64,000 bases of DNA from assembly GCF_014529535.1 (NCBI RefSeq), contig NC_050738.1, positions 12,912,062 through 12,976,061 on the forward strand, given 5' to 3'. Under the pieces are notes generated by a model. It saw only the letters and a program-made list of their open reading frames with translations. It made no database searches and had not been told where the DNA came from. This stretch comes from Bradysia coprophila (taxonomy: Eukaryota; Arthropoda; Insecta; Diptera; Sciaridae). Positions 26,534 to 40,300 of the stretch are shown here, piece by piece (position 1 is the first letter of the stretch; each line of letters opens with the position of its first letter). The translations under genes were made by a program, and so were the position numbers.

Positions 26534-28369
26534 CAACAAAAGAAGTAACATATTCAGCCATGACATGGCGACACGCGATAAAAGACTAAAGACTCAGTTT
26601 GCTGTGGCAAAACTTTACTTCCTTGTGTCCTTTTTAAGTGCACAAATGATTGGAATTGTTTGTGGAAATAATGATCTCGCCCTCGGCTCGGATCAAAAAA
26701 TTTCAATAAGTGCCCATTTTCATCATTTGTCCCATTTGATGTGCAATTTACTATTACGCCGCAATACGGCAGTGAAACAGTTATCAACGCGAACCTATCT
26801 GTTTCAGTCGAATTTACAATGCATAAGCTCCTGCATAATAGAAGTGAAAACATTTCAATCGCACAAACGCCTCTCCAAATTCATTTGCCCAACACTTTTC
26901 TAATTTTATCTTTTTTTCCAGTAAAATGTCCATTATCGATTTTGAATTAATAATTAGTTGAAAAACAGATAAACCGAAACGAGATTAAAATTCAGAGTCT
27001 GATTAATACAAATCGAAATTATAAAATAAAATCATTCATGCAGAAATGTAAAATGAATGAAATCCACAAGACAAGAGGGGGAAAAAATAGAAAATTGAAT
27101 ATTAGAGTCGTTGCTGTTATGGAAACGGTCTATCTATTCACCGCGTGAGCCACATTGTTGTGGTTCTCGTGATATAATATAGCTTTTTCGCTGGTATGTT
27201 CCAGGCCTCGTCATAATTTGTGTTCCTGATAGATTACATGTACCGAAATGTAAAAAAACAGTTAATCTTCCCAAACGGTTATTTCCTCTTTCATTCAGAG
27301 TTTCATCATCATTCGCTATATCGTTTTAATTGGTTAACAAGTAAAAACATCATAGTCAGCAATCAATCTAAACAAAAACTGTTTCGAACTTCACCTTTCA
27401 TATGTATACGGCTGTATTTGATACACACAAGCAATTTCATTGTGTCCTGTAAATGAGTATCAATAGTACACCATTCGAATGCCTGAACAGTGGCTCCACT
27501 TTATCTATATCGATGTAAAAGCTAGGTATGGATTGTCGATAGATGTTAGAGGAAAAAAAATATAAATAAACGAAAAACGAGTTAACTGCTGTAACGTAAT
27601 ACGCTCGCATATAAAGTTGGCAAAATGCGAAAGGCGACAGAGAAAATATTTGTATTCAACTTATGTTCGTTAGAGTAATCGAAAATAATTTCCTGTGGGC
27701 TATGTTTCAATTTATTTTATCGATTTTTGTCTCTTTTTTTTCTCGTATATTCAGGCACTCTCCACCACAGTGTTTCTATTTACGTGTCTTTTCGTCATTT
27801 TTATCCACACACCATAAATTTAAATGATCACTGGAATCAAATGCAGAGAGGCGATATATTTTTCATTATTACTTGCTTAAACATCATCATTACGGCCAAC
27901 ATCTTTATTTTTCTAGTTTCGAGAACAATAGCTCTGCAGGCAAACCCTATGGATTATACTTAAGACGTATCAAGCACACACATATATCTTTATACACTTC
28001 CTTGTCGACGTATCACTTTACTTCTCAAGTTGTGCTTTGTCTTTTCCATTTCGATGATGTATGCATGCAAAATTATTTCAGGCATTAAACAATCGTTTTG
28101 TTTTTCATCCCAGGCTTTTCTTTTAAGTTTCTCTTCGTCTCTCCATAAATATATGAACAGTGAATCACTCACATTCACATACATATTTTATTTATGCTAA
28201 AATCGCAAGCACAATGGTAACACTACTATGAAATTTCTTTTGTGTATTATTCTCGATATGATTTATTAAATCCTTCGCATTGATAATCTAAATCAGTAAT
28301 AAATTAATCTTGAATACAACGCATTGTGTTGAGGCAACGAACAAACTTTTTAATTAATCATCAGCTAAG
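26534..28369. other. no gene recognised
   Basis: AT-rich sequence with short frames only. It lies immediately upstream of the proposed first exon at 28370 and may hold its promoter; I could not pick out a TATA box or initiator with confidence. Confidence 0.4.
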
Positions 28370-31300
28370 ATGGATAATGTGACGAATAATTTAAATGTTG
28401 ATTTAGAGTCGGTGTATTTTGAGCGGTATGCGTTGGTAAAGGAAACGGAGTTTCTTCCTGTGAGTCGGGAAAACTACCGCAGGTAAACATTTTTTGGCAA
28501 TGCGAAAGCTTTCACGAGGGTTGGATTTATTAAATTTTAATTAGATGATACTTTGCCGCACATATTCGATAGATGTTCCTTTTCTAGCTACGGTGTGATG
28601 TACATCGGTGTGTGTGTGTATGCACGTTTACCGTATACGCGTTAGCGTAAAGTAAATCGCATTTATTTAACAATGCAAGGAATCACTTTTAAAATAAATA
28701 CAAATACTTCTGGTACGATGATCGACCATATCTTGAGTTTGAATTCACCTTTCATTGCCGAACAGGCAAGCAATCATATGATTAAAATATTTGTTAAATC
28801 TCTTACTTATTTTGATCTAAATATTTTGAAAAGTAACAAAATCTTGTACTTCATTAGACTTCACATAAACTTTACTGTATAACACAACCACATAACTTAC
28901 ACCTGGGATCGTGCAATACGCATATTCTCTACCCGCTCCTAACTCCCTGTATGTGTAGCGGACATCATTATTGCATGACCCTACATTGTGTTTTTGTAGT
29001 CAGCAAGGGGTACCGCAATTCTTTAGTCGCATACGATTTAGTCCATTTAGTCCAATAAGTGCATATCAGATTTTGTTGCGATCTTTGTAGATTATGGTTT
29101 CGTCTCAATCTCTGAGTACTCCTCTTGTATCACACCTGTTTTGCTAGCCTAGCATTTGTCGAAACAACCTCAATCAATGAGTTGATGTCTCATTATAAAC
29201 TAGCAACTTGCAGAACCTTTTTGCACGAAGATAATTTTTCACAGTAAACATAATCAAAGAGCTCAACAGAATTCCTAAAATGAATAATATAAATTGATTG
29301 AATTTCCGCGAACGAACTACATTGAGTTTAGTCATAGCACTGTGCTATGGTTTAGTATTATGTGTAGTCGAAATATTGCTGTTGACGGTTGTGCTTGTTA
29401 CATATTCCAAGGATTAATGCTGAATTTCATTAAACTTTTATTCTGAAACATACATTTTCGTATGCATAAAATGTAAGGATTCACTGAAAATCGCGAAATT
29501 GTTTTGATTGAATTTCAAAGAAAGATTCAACTGTTATAGCTAAACCGTTATTAAAACTACTGCGTGGTACGTCAATGTAACTGTCTAGTTTTCATCTACC
29601 ATAGTAGGTATTATTCATACCGTATGAAGGCAGTAGATGTCGTTATTTACCTAATTTTCCAAGAAACATACACATGCAATGAGCAATCAATACCACCATA
29701 TGTTCCATATATTTGTGTCATCTATGTCATCGACAGCGATGACAAAAACTAAATGATATACTCGGCCTATGAGGTCTTATATAGCAAAATTATTGTTTCA
29801 ACTAACGAAGTAAAAGATTTCGTATAAGTTTGTCAAAAATATTTCTAACAAAAGATGAATAGAGAACAGATTCAGAAAGTATCGGTTATATTTTGCTGAC
29901 TGCTAAAAAAATGTGAAAATTGTCTTTCAGTTAAGTTCCCCTTAAGTTGTAATAACGATATATCTTTACTGTCTGATGTAAATGGACGATTCCGTAAAAG
30001 TCTACAGATAGCATGGTTGATTGTAAATGCCTGATTATTTGATCTTACAACTGTTCTTTTTCTTTTTCTAAATAATTATTTTTGTTAGGTCTTGTTAACT
30101 ATGCATCCGATCCGTTCAACCTCATCCAATTTTAACCTGTTACAGACTGCAAGCATATGACCAGTATTATTATCAGGTCTATTACTTCCATCCATCAATA
30201 GTATATTACTTCCGAGGTTCCAAGTTGTACTTCAATTTGTTTAACATGCATTTTACTAAATGAACAACCATATTACCCAGAGTTTGTCATTATTTTTGTT
30301 GTCGTTATCGATAATGGGAGTTGCGGGAAATGTGTATTTCTCAAAGAATTTAAGTATTTTATGTCGACATTGATTTATTGTAACTAATTTACAGTCACAT
30401 TTACAAATCATACACCAATTGCGAGTCGTTAAGTTTTTTGTTATATTCCCTGATATAGCCCTTAAATGGAGCATATGCGATGTCGGTGCCGTCGTCCCGC
30501 TTAAGGCCTCCCTTCGACCACGAATCGATGGCTGTCTGGACTTATATCGGTAGACTTACCTTTATCATCGACTCTGGGCCTGACCTTTTCTAAGGATGCA
30601 CAAAAGCCTTAGGATGATGAATAGTGATTAGTGAATAGTGATACACAACTTGGAACCTCGAAAGTAATATACTATTATCGCAATTGATTGATCAAGTTTA
30701 TATTTGTTATTACCAAGAATATTTTGTTGCAAATGTGAATGTGTTGGTATTGTTGGTAATGGTGTCATTTCGAGTTCGTTTTTCCTTGTTGAAAGTTGCG
30801 GAAAAAATTACTAATTTTTTTTTCGAAACTGTGTACATCAGTTTCGGGCTCAAATGCAATGCGGGTCAGCTTGTCAAGGAAATGGGTCATGTGAAGGAAC
30901 CCCATAAACCGCGATGGGAAGACGCGTCGAATCGGCAACCGCACTGGGAACCGGTTCAGGTTTCGTCAAAACGCATACTAGGGTGGGTCGATTTTCCCAA
31001 TTTTAAAATCCACAACCAGTAGGGTGTGTGGCTTGAAGAGACGAATCGATCTGCATCATTAGTTTTTGATGTCCGATTACTTTTGAATATCCCATGACAA
31101 CTTTTACGAGTTCAGCGCCTTACTTAGTTTTGAGATTTTTGTAATTTTTTTTTTCGTTTGATTCTCTTTAAATAAGTAAGTTGAAGACTCGTAATGAAAA
31201 AAGAAACTAAGCGAAGCTTTTCGAAAAAAAATGTGCGAAATTTGCACACTTGTTCCACAATTTTCACATAAAAGTTCATAATTTTCACACAAAAAATCCA

Positions 31301-34300
31301 TTTCGGTTCATAGTCTCGGTTTTTGTTGCTATCTTGCAAAGAAAAAATAAAGTAAATAACAGAAATTAACAAATAATACTATCGATTTAATGTTTTTTAT
31401 CTTTCATTCTATTACTTCCGACAATTAAACTTAACATTCTGATTGTTCTGTATTACATTGTTAACAATGCACAATCGTCACATTTGGTTTCTCTTAGTGA
31501 GTAAGAGTAGTTATAATGGTAGAAATGGAAAGTAGCGACGCTGAGGGGTCAAAACATGCTCAAGCTTGTTTTCTAAGAAAGTTGATAGTTTTGAGAAATC
31601 CGATTTCTCAAAAATAGTCCCTGCCTATAAGCCAGGCGTATGATGATTTGTTAGCAGACGAAAATAAAAGTGAGTCATTGGAATTTTTTATAGTCAGGAG
31701 TCTTACCGCCAAAAATTTCAGGTGATTTAATTAACTTTGGGAACAAGCGGTCTCCGATTTCAATGAGTGATCGTCATTCAATACTAGCAATCTTTCACTT
31801 TTTTGAAAAAAAAAAAAAAAATATTTTCTGTGAAAAGCGTTCAAAAGTAAAGACATGTCAGAGGGTACCGAAAACAGTTTTTCGGCAATAACTCAAGAAA
31901 AGATTATTTTAAATTTCGTAATGTTGTACGAATATCGGCCTTGGAAAGACCTACAGGTAGAGTATACGCACTGCTTGGTGCGAGTAGATCCACGAGAGCT
32001 ATGTCTAAAATAAGCAGATGTTCGTAGTCCGCTTTCCTCGGTGTTCCACGGAACTGAGTATGTGGTGTTGTAGCTGGCCTCACCCACTATCGCTCCACAT
32101 ATAAATGAACCCAGTTGTGCTGCAAACCTACAGAAGTCTTGGAAAAAAAGTTGGTGCCAAAATGCTGATTTTTTCCGTCTTTCTGGGGGCTCTACAGGCG
32201 GAACATCATCTGGAACGGTACTGCGGCAGTCATTGTTTATCGTCTACTATTCTTTTACCTTGTCAATAGGAAAATGCTTCGCTATAATGTCGTTACAATA
32301 GATCCAATGTTAGTAATATCAAGAGAAAAATTATTAAATTTTCTTCGGAGGATTTTAGTCAAATAAAGTGTTAGCGTCTAGCACATGACCTCAGAACTCC
32401 GGAACAGCAATTAGTTTTTCAATCGGACCAATATTTGCTACGCGACAGGAGTTTCGATAAACGATATGATCAAGTGGGACCACTCACTCTCCTCACTCAC
32501 ACTATTTGTTGATTTCTGTTATTTACTTTATTTTTTCTTTGCAAGATAGCAACAAAAACCGAGACTATGAACCGAAATGGATTTTTTGTGTGAAAATTAT
32601 GAACTTTTATGTGAAAATTGTGGAACAAGTGTGCAAATTTCGCACATTTTTTTTTCAAAAAGCTTCGCTTAGTTTCTTTTTTCATTACGAGTCTTCAACT
32701 TACTTATTTGAAGAGAATCCAACGAAAAAAAAAATTACAAAAATCTCAAAACTAAGTAAGGCGCTGAACTCGTAAAAGTTGTCATGGGATATTCAAAAGT
32801 AATCGGACATCAAAAACTAATGATGCAGATCGATTCGTCTCTTCAAGCCACACACCCTACTGGTTGTGGATTTTAAAATTGGGAAAATCGACCCACCCTA
32901 ACGCATACTATGATCGCGTGGGTCAGATTTCCCAATGACGGTGGTGGTGACACTGATGATGCTATTTCAACTTCAAATTTGACCCTAAGCTCAACAAACC
33001 GCATCAGGTACATTCAAAATTAGTTGATAAATTAAAAATATTTTGCGTCGTCGAACATGCCTGATTTATTGTGTTAAAAATGGTTAAAGTTAAAAATGGA
33101 TGCTTCAATCAAAATGCAATTAATCAAAGGAAATTTGAATGGTTTTTTTTATTAATTTTGAGCCGATTAACATTCTTCGTTCACACAGCACACACCAGTG
33201 CTTCCAATTAACTGTGTACTTATTGATGAAGGCACCTTTCCGCCATCACTCAACCATAAAACTTGCAAAACAGATAATAAATCTAATTTCAATAGCAAAC
33301 AATCAGAACGCCAAATTGTATCCAATTTCTCACGTAATTTTCACAATGGCAAGAGTGATGTTCCCAAACTGTACCCTTTTCAGTTCATCTTCAAAAAAAA
33401 AAAAAAATTCACGCACCCAATAACACCGCCCCCGTGCAAACGAAAAATATAAATATAAAAATACAGTTTAATGACACAAAAATTTTAAACGCGCCACCAT
33501 CAGACATCAAAACCCGTTCCTGTTTCCCGGAATCCATTTTCGGATGATACGAACGAAATTGATTGAAAATAAAAAGAAATGTTCGAAAGAAAGGCGAAAA
33601 AAATCCATTTTCGTGAAGTTGCTCTTTTTATCGTTTGTTCATTTCATTCTGTGTTATATCACTTCTTCTGGTTCATCATATGCAAACATAAAACGTATCT
33701 AGGAAGCTGGGGATCAAACAATTTTTTCAGGGTTGAGTGAATATTGCTCCAGAATGTACTTGGTACATGTGTCAAGGGCCTATTTAAGGCAAATAAATTT
33801 CCCCCAAAAATTCTAAAAAAATTTTAAGCTTTCGATAAATTCTTAATGACTTCAAAGAGTATTATCGATTGGTTATAGAAGAACAACTGAAGAATCAGTC
33901 AAAACACCAACCGAGCTTGTTGATATAATGGGAACTCAAAATGCTGAGAAATATTACACCACCCGAAAATAAGCCCTGGATGTAGTATTCTCGATGTTAT
34001 TCATGTGTGTCTTCCCAGGCCCTTACCGTTTCATGTTGTATGTATGTACATCATTGATTGTGGTTTTTGCTTGTGATAATAATGTTTTTAAATTAATGGG
34101 TAAAAGAAACGCTCGCTGGCAGTGTTCATTTAATCGAGTAGAAAAACGAACACATGGGAAAACCGAATTAAAGCGAAAGTTATTACATTAAAAAAATAAA
34201 CACTGGAAGCAGAGGAAAAAATAACCCGCACCCGAGCAAATATTTTCGTTTTAAATTCTTTCGCTTCTGTATAAAACGAATTTTGAATAAGTTATCTGGA

Positions 34301-37300
34301 CTTTTGTCTTTGAAGCTAATAGTATTTCCTATAGGAGGCAGGAGGGGTTTTTCTATTAAAATTGTAACAATGTGTTCGTGTGAATTTCGTTTATGGAATT
34401 GTTTTTTTTTCTTCAGCAATATGAAAAAGGGGTTAATTCCATTAGAATGGTTTTAACTTGAAATTTACATCACGATAAAAAATGAATAATTTTTTGTGGA
34501 AACATTTGAAAAAGAAAATTAAGAATTTTTCGAAGAATTTATTGTTTGGCTATACAAAACTTTGTTCGAAGGTATTAGTCCCTTACAAAGTATTAGTCTT
34601 ACATTTCTCACATCGACCTCTTTGCTTCAATTGCATTGAATGCTGACACATCGACATGAATGAGTAGATAGATACAGGTTTGTGAGTCACAGACTAAAGA
34701 TTTGAGAGTCTTAATTTAAGACAGACAAAGAGTTGGACAGGTATTATACTCGGGACAAAAAGGGAAATCAAGCGGGCGTATGTTTGGCGAATCGCTCAGA
34801 GACCAAATGACAAATGGAATTACCAAAACAAAAGAAAGGTAATATGGTTTACGTGTTACGGCATGTTTCATTTTCATTTACATTGCCTAATCACGTAAAG
34901 CATTGTACTTACGAGGTTCCAAGTTGTTATTTGACAAGTGGGGAATACAGCCCTACCCTTCGGGTCGGGCTGTAACACCCCACTTATCAAATACACAACT
35001 TGGAACCTCGGAAGTAACACCTAAAAAACATTTTAATCGATGGAAGTAATAGACCCGATAATAATACTCATCATATGTTTGCCGTCTGTAACAGTACAGG
35101 ACAGTAGCCGAAGGGCAAATATTTATAGAAAATCCTTTCAAATCAAATCAAAAGAAGGAAATCCTCACCGGATTAGCTCTTTGAGAATTCTTTGTGAATA
35201 ACATTTCGAATGTCTGCCTATCGGCAGTAGCGGTAGCACGAATGACAGATGACTCATAAATATAGCATTACTTATAGCACTTTCGGAAAAGTAGACATTA
35301 CTTGATGAACATTATGAACTCCGTAATTGTACTTCAGTAGTATCAACATAAATTTTAATATATACGCAAATCTGCGTCAACCAGCTTATTTTTGTCGCTT
35401 CTATTGATATTAGTCTGTTAAAGGTAGTAGTGCACAGCCTATTGTGAGCCATGGTTAAGTTCGACCAACGTTACAATAGTTCCACTTTTTTTAGTTTCAC
35501 TTTTTTCGTGGAACTTCTAGAATTCAGAGTCCTGGATATCTAGAATGGAACCATTGTAACTATCAATAGGAGTAACGTATCGAGGTGTACACTGTACACG
35601 GTCGACTTATATATAACAACAAAATAAGAGTATATGTACGTATTGGTAGGGTCTCTCTGCATAGCCGTCTGGTATTTTTTTTTATTATAAGGTATTATGC
35701 TCTAATAGGCTATGCTGAGCTTGCGAAAAAAAAATGGACACTTTTACATTAACGTTCCAGATTGGTTGTCCTTTCTATTGTTTTTGTGTCGAAGGGTTGC
35801 TAATAAAAAAATAATTTATTGCCGAGAAACATTACGGTATGCTGCTCAATTTATATTTATATGATCGTGAAGTATATTGTGTTAATCAAATATGATTTGC
35901 GAGGCATGAGCAGATTATTCAACTTAGCAAGAAATAAAAAAAAACTGAAGAGACAGACGGCAGACCCATTTTGAATAAAGCTACGCAATTCACACGAAAT
36001 ATAAATTAATAAATTGACAAAAAAGTAATTAATTCTTAATATCCATCAAGCGCCAACGCCAACACCATATATATTCAAACCTACAATCGAAAATCTCATG
36101 CCCAAACAAAATCCCCAAATTGCGTGTTGCAAGGTAAGAGAAATGAATAAATAAATGAAAACACACAGAGAAACCATCCACTCTAATCTTATAAATGGGC
36201 ATCATGAAACAAACATGAAATGTACTTACATGAATTATTGATTACAATTTTCTTTATTTAGGACTTTTTATCTTACTCCTCTTTTGTATTCCAATTATTC
36301 GTTACACTTTCATAACAACACACAAAAAAAAACAACAACGTTCACGGCAAAAAAGAAGTTAAAAAAACATATTTTTTCGAAATAATAAGAATTTTTTATT
36401 TCAATTTTTCTTAAAAGGATTTTTAATTAGAAAGCATCAAACAGACACACACAAAAAAAGCAACAACAATCGCAATATTATACACACAGGGTTATGGCTT
36501 TGCCGAGGATTCACAGCCATACCGATGTGTTTTATCTTTTATGCATCTAAATAGCTGGCTGAATTTCTGTACTCTATTCAGTCAGTACAAAGAGAAAATA
36601 TCATTCGGTTTAGATAAAGCTTCCACTTTTTTTTGTCTGTTGATATTCCAAAACGAAACCCACATATACAGTCGTAGCCACGGAACGTATACTTAAATAT
36701 TTAAATAGTTTTGGTCATATCCATAGCCTCTAAGTTGCCTTTTGTGACAATGTTAATAACACAAATTTTGAAAAGGATTTTCAAGAAAACGGATTGTGAT
36801 AGAATTAGACATTTTTGGGGTTTTAGCTGTTGTATATCGTATTCCCTACATTATATTATATGGATGTGTGTTGCGAAACTTTATTGTGTTTTATATTGTA
36901 GTAATTACAGACAATAAATTACATGGGGTACATGTCTAAATATATGCTGACAATATATCATTAGAATTAATTTGCAGGGAAAATGTGTGAAATATGGTAT
37001 CCTTGTCGTTTGAGATTGAAACTGAGAATTATCTACATCCATCGATAATCGATAAAACGAGGACGATTAAGGACTCTGTGTGTAATGATGGATATAATTG
37101 CTACATTTAATGATATGTTATTTCCTATCGTAAATGTGATATGCAAATATGCCTCATCAAAACTGAAAAGAATGACGATTGAGTCTCGTTCATTACAATG
37201 CCCCATGGAATTAACGTAATTTTTTTTTACAATTTATTTTCAACGTTTCAAAGCTTTGACTTTTCCACTTTAACACTCAAACCAAACACCTTTTGAATTT

Positions 37301-40300
37301 CAATTAACTGCACAATTTACTTGAATGAATGAAAATGCTTGATGGAATTCAAAGTCCCAGTTATACCATTATGAAGCTTTCTTCCAAAATAGTTACCATA
37401 TTGAATAGCTCAATAGCCCTTCACGTTGAAGGTTTTCTTTTTAACTTTTCTATTCATTAAAAATTTCTATCTTCTCATTGAATTTCATTGGGTTTTCTGC
37501 AATTGTTACTGGTGGTAGAGAAGCGACATTACAGAAAACAACGAAACGCACTCGGATTTATAATAAAGTATTGATATCCATCGCAGCAGTAAAGTTACCG
37601 GTTATTTATGACATCGAGTGCAAATTACTTTATTAGGCTACAGGCCACAGCAGGTCAGGTTTTACCTGAACCTGACCTGAATTACCTGAAAACTATTTTG
37701 ACCTGAACCCGATTCAATCAATTTTCACCTGACCTGAATAGGGTGAACAGGTCGGATATGAACTGAAACCTGTCAGATATATCTGAAAATTTGTATGGAA
37801 ATTTCAGGTCAACTTGAAACCTGACTTGACAGGTTTCAGAAGTTCAGGTCAAGTCAGGTTTGTCTTTATGATATTAACTGACCTAACCTGAATTTTCAGG
37901 TTGAGACATTTTTTGATCGCGGTCGACCGATTCCGAGACGTATCGAAAATCACGAATAGTTACAGACATCCAGTAGAAACTCTGAAACAATCGAAAATCT
38001 AACGATGTCGAGTAGGCAGAGGTAGTCATTGTATCTATCTATACTAACAGTCGCAACCCCCTCGACTTTTACATATTCAGCACACGAGCTGTAATAGCGG
38101 CTCTCGAACAGAATATGACGCAGTATCACACATACACACCACTGTCTCTATTCAGCAGACAATAAAGCTTGAACTCTGCATTTTCATCATAAACTTTCCC
38201 CAGCTTTCGTTCGGGTTTGTTTACGTTTTCAAACCGTGATACATCCAATTCAATTCCGCAACTTGTATAATCAAAAGACAAGTGTATGGTGAGGAAGAAT
38301 TATGCATTTTGCATAGACTTCTGTTTACGGTTATTTCATACTGTTCCAGAACACATTATACTGGTGTAGTATCTTCACCAGTTTAGACGAAACTTTCAGC
38401 GGCAACATCACAACTCTTGATTCAAGGAAAACCATAAAAAAAATCTATTAAAAACACACAAGAGGGTGTTTTGTGTGAGAGAGGAAAAAAAACGTATAAA
38501 GTCAAATATATATTCAAATATGCCCGTTGGGTGATTAGCATCATACAGATAGCGGATGAGTGTATAGTGAAATCAAGCAAAGCGTACATTACATATAAAG
38601 AGTAGAGTGTGTGGAGGGAGACCTCTTTCTTTTTATTTTCATTCTGATTGCAGTCGTTTTTGAAATTTAACATGAAATGTGAAGGTACTTTATGAAAGAA
38701 AGGTTAAACGTTTTTAAACTTTGCGAAGGATATATGTACAAACATTGTATATAAATGGAAGCATATGGTTGAATGGGTTTCAACTGGAATGGGTAAATGT
38801 GTTTTTTTTTTGTATGTGAACAAAACCTTGCTGAACATGTAATTTATGCACACTACATAATGTGTGTGATTTTTCATCGTTTCATTGATCCAATATATCT
38901 CTTTCTCTGACGTCTCCCCTTTTCTTGTTGCATTGAGTTTTCCTTTTGCTGTCAATCTTAACCGGAAAGGAAGGGGTTGCATGAATTTTAATTATTGTCG
39001 CTTTACCCGTAACCGAAATAAGTTTCCATTTACATGAAGGATGTTGCACGACATCAAAATGCAACAAAGTTCGCATTTTGGAAAATAGTTCTCGACGAAT
39101 TTCAAATATAAAATGTTTTAATTACTAAGTGCTAGACGTTCACTGTCTGATTGCAAGATGTCAACACCGTAGAAACTTTTTAATGGAATACGAAAAATTT
39201 AATTTAAAATTGTTTGATTGGCCTGAAGGTTTTTCAGTCATTTTATTTTCTCATTAAAACGAAATTCTGTGCCATTTTATGATCCTCTTGCAAAAGACTC
39301 TCGAAATTAATTGATGCGAATTCGTAAAAAAAAAACATTTTCAATGAAAAAAGAAAATATGTAATTTACTCGACAAAGTCTCTGTTCGTAACATACAACT
39401 TTCAGAATGTCGCATTAACAAGGGTTGATGGACATGTTGATTAACCTTTCACCGGCGACAAGCGTACAGCTGTAAAATCATTGTTTCACGTATTTTTGTT
39501 TCATGTTTGGCACAAAATCTTTTACCTCTTTTGATTAAGCATACATATTTGACCATATAGGATAACAATAACAAGACTAATCTAAATAACTCATTGAAAC
39601 AGTCTGCTAATACAATAAACAATGATCTTTGGCTAATATTTTCTCTTAGAGGGAATTGATTAAAAATTGAAATGATAGACGTGATCTTTATTAACAGATC
39701 TTTGTTACGATGTAATTTTCGTTTTTAAACTGGAATATTTCTGCAATTAAAAAGTCGGATAGTGAAATATTTAACGGAGAGTTCTTCATCTGTCATTGAT
39801 GGCGTCGACAATAAAAGCGGTAAGCTCTGACTGATGAGATCTTATATACCAAATGAATGTTGAAACTAATAAAGTAAAAGATTTTGCATTATTTTATTCA
39901 AAATACGTAGGTCAAAAGAAGCAATAGACTCATCAGTTATACTGATGCATACTTGCAGCCTGTAAATTGTTAATCTCACTTCTAAATAGCGAACCGAAGA
40001 AAAATTGCAACGTTTTCGTTATAAATGCAAAAAATGCCACTGCTGCCCTGAAACGACAGCATTATTTGTGCTTTTCCTTCTTAATGATTTTGAATATTTT
40101 ATGTTTGTAGCGGTACACTGAATAGTAATTTAGATAGAAACTTAAACTTGAAATTATAAATAAATTTTTCAGCATTTCAGGTGGTGTAATTACGGCAAAA
40201 GAAAAACTGTGACAAACTGTGCTGAGAAGTAAACTTTCTTGATAATTGGTACAGAGTTATTTTCCTGTGTTTTTGCTAAGTTTTTGTTTATTATTTGGTA

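Noticed and set aside
31124..32775. Two matching open frames of 82 and 89 codons on opposite strands
   Set aside because: They are the same sequence in the left and right terminal inverted repeats of the 30979-32900 element, with no protein-like features; an artefact of the duplication.
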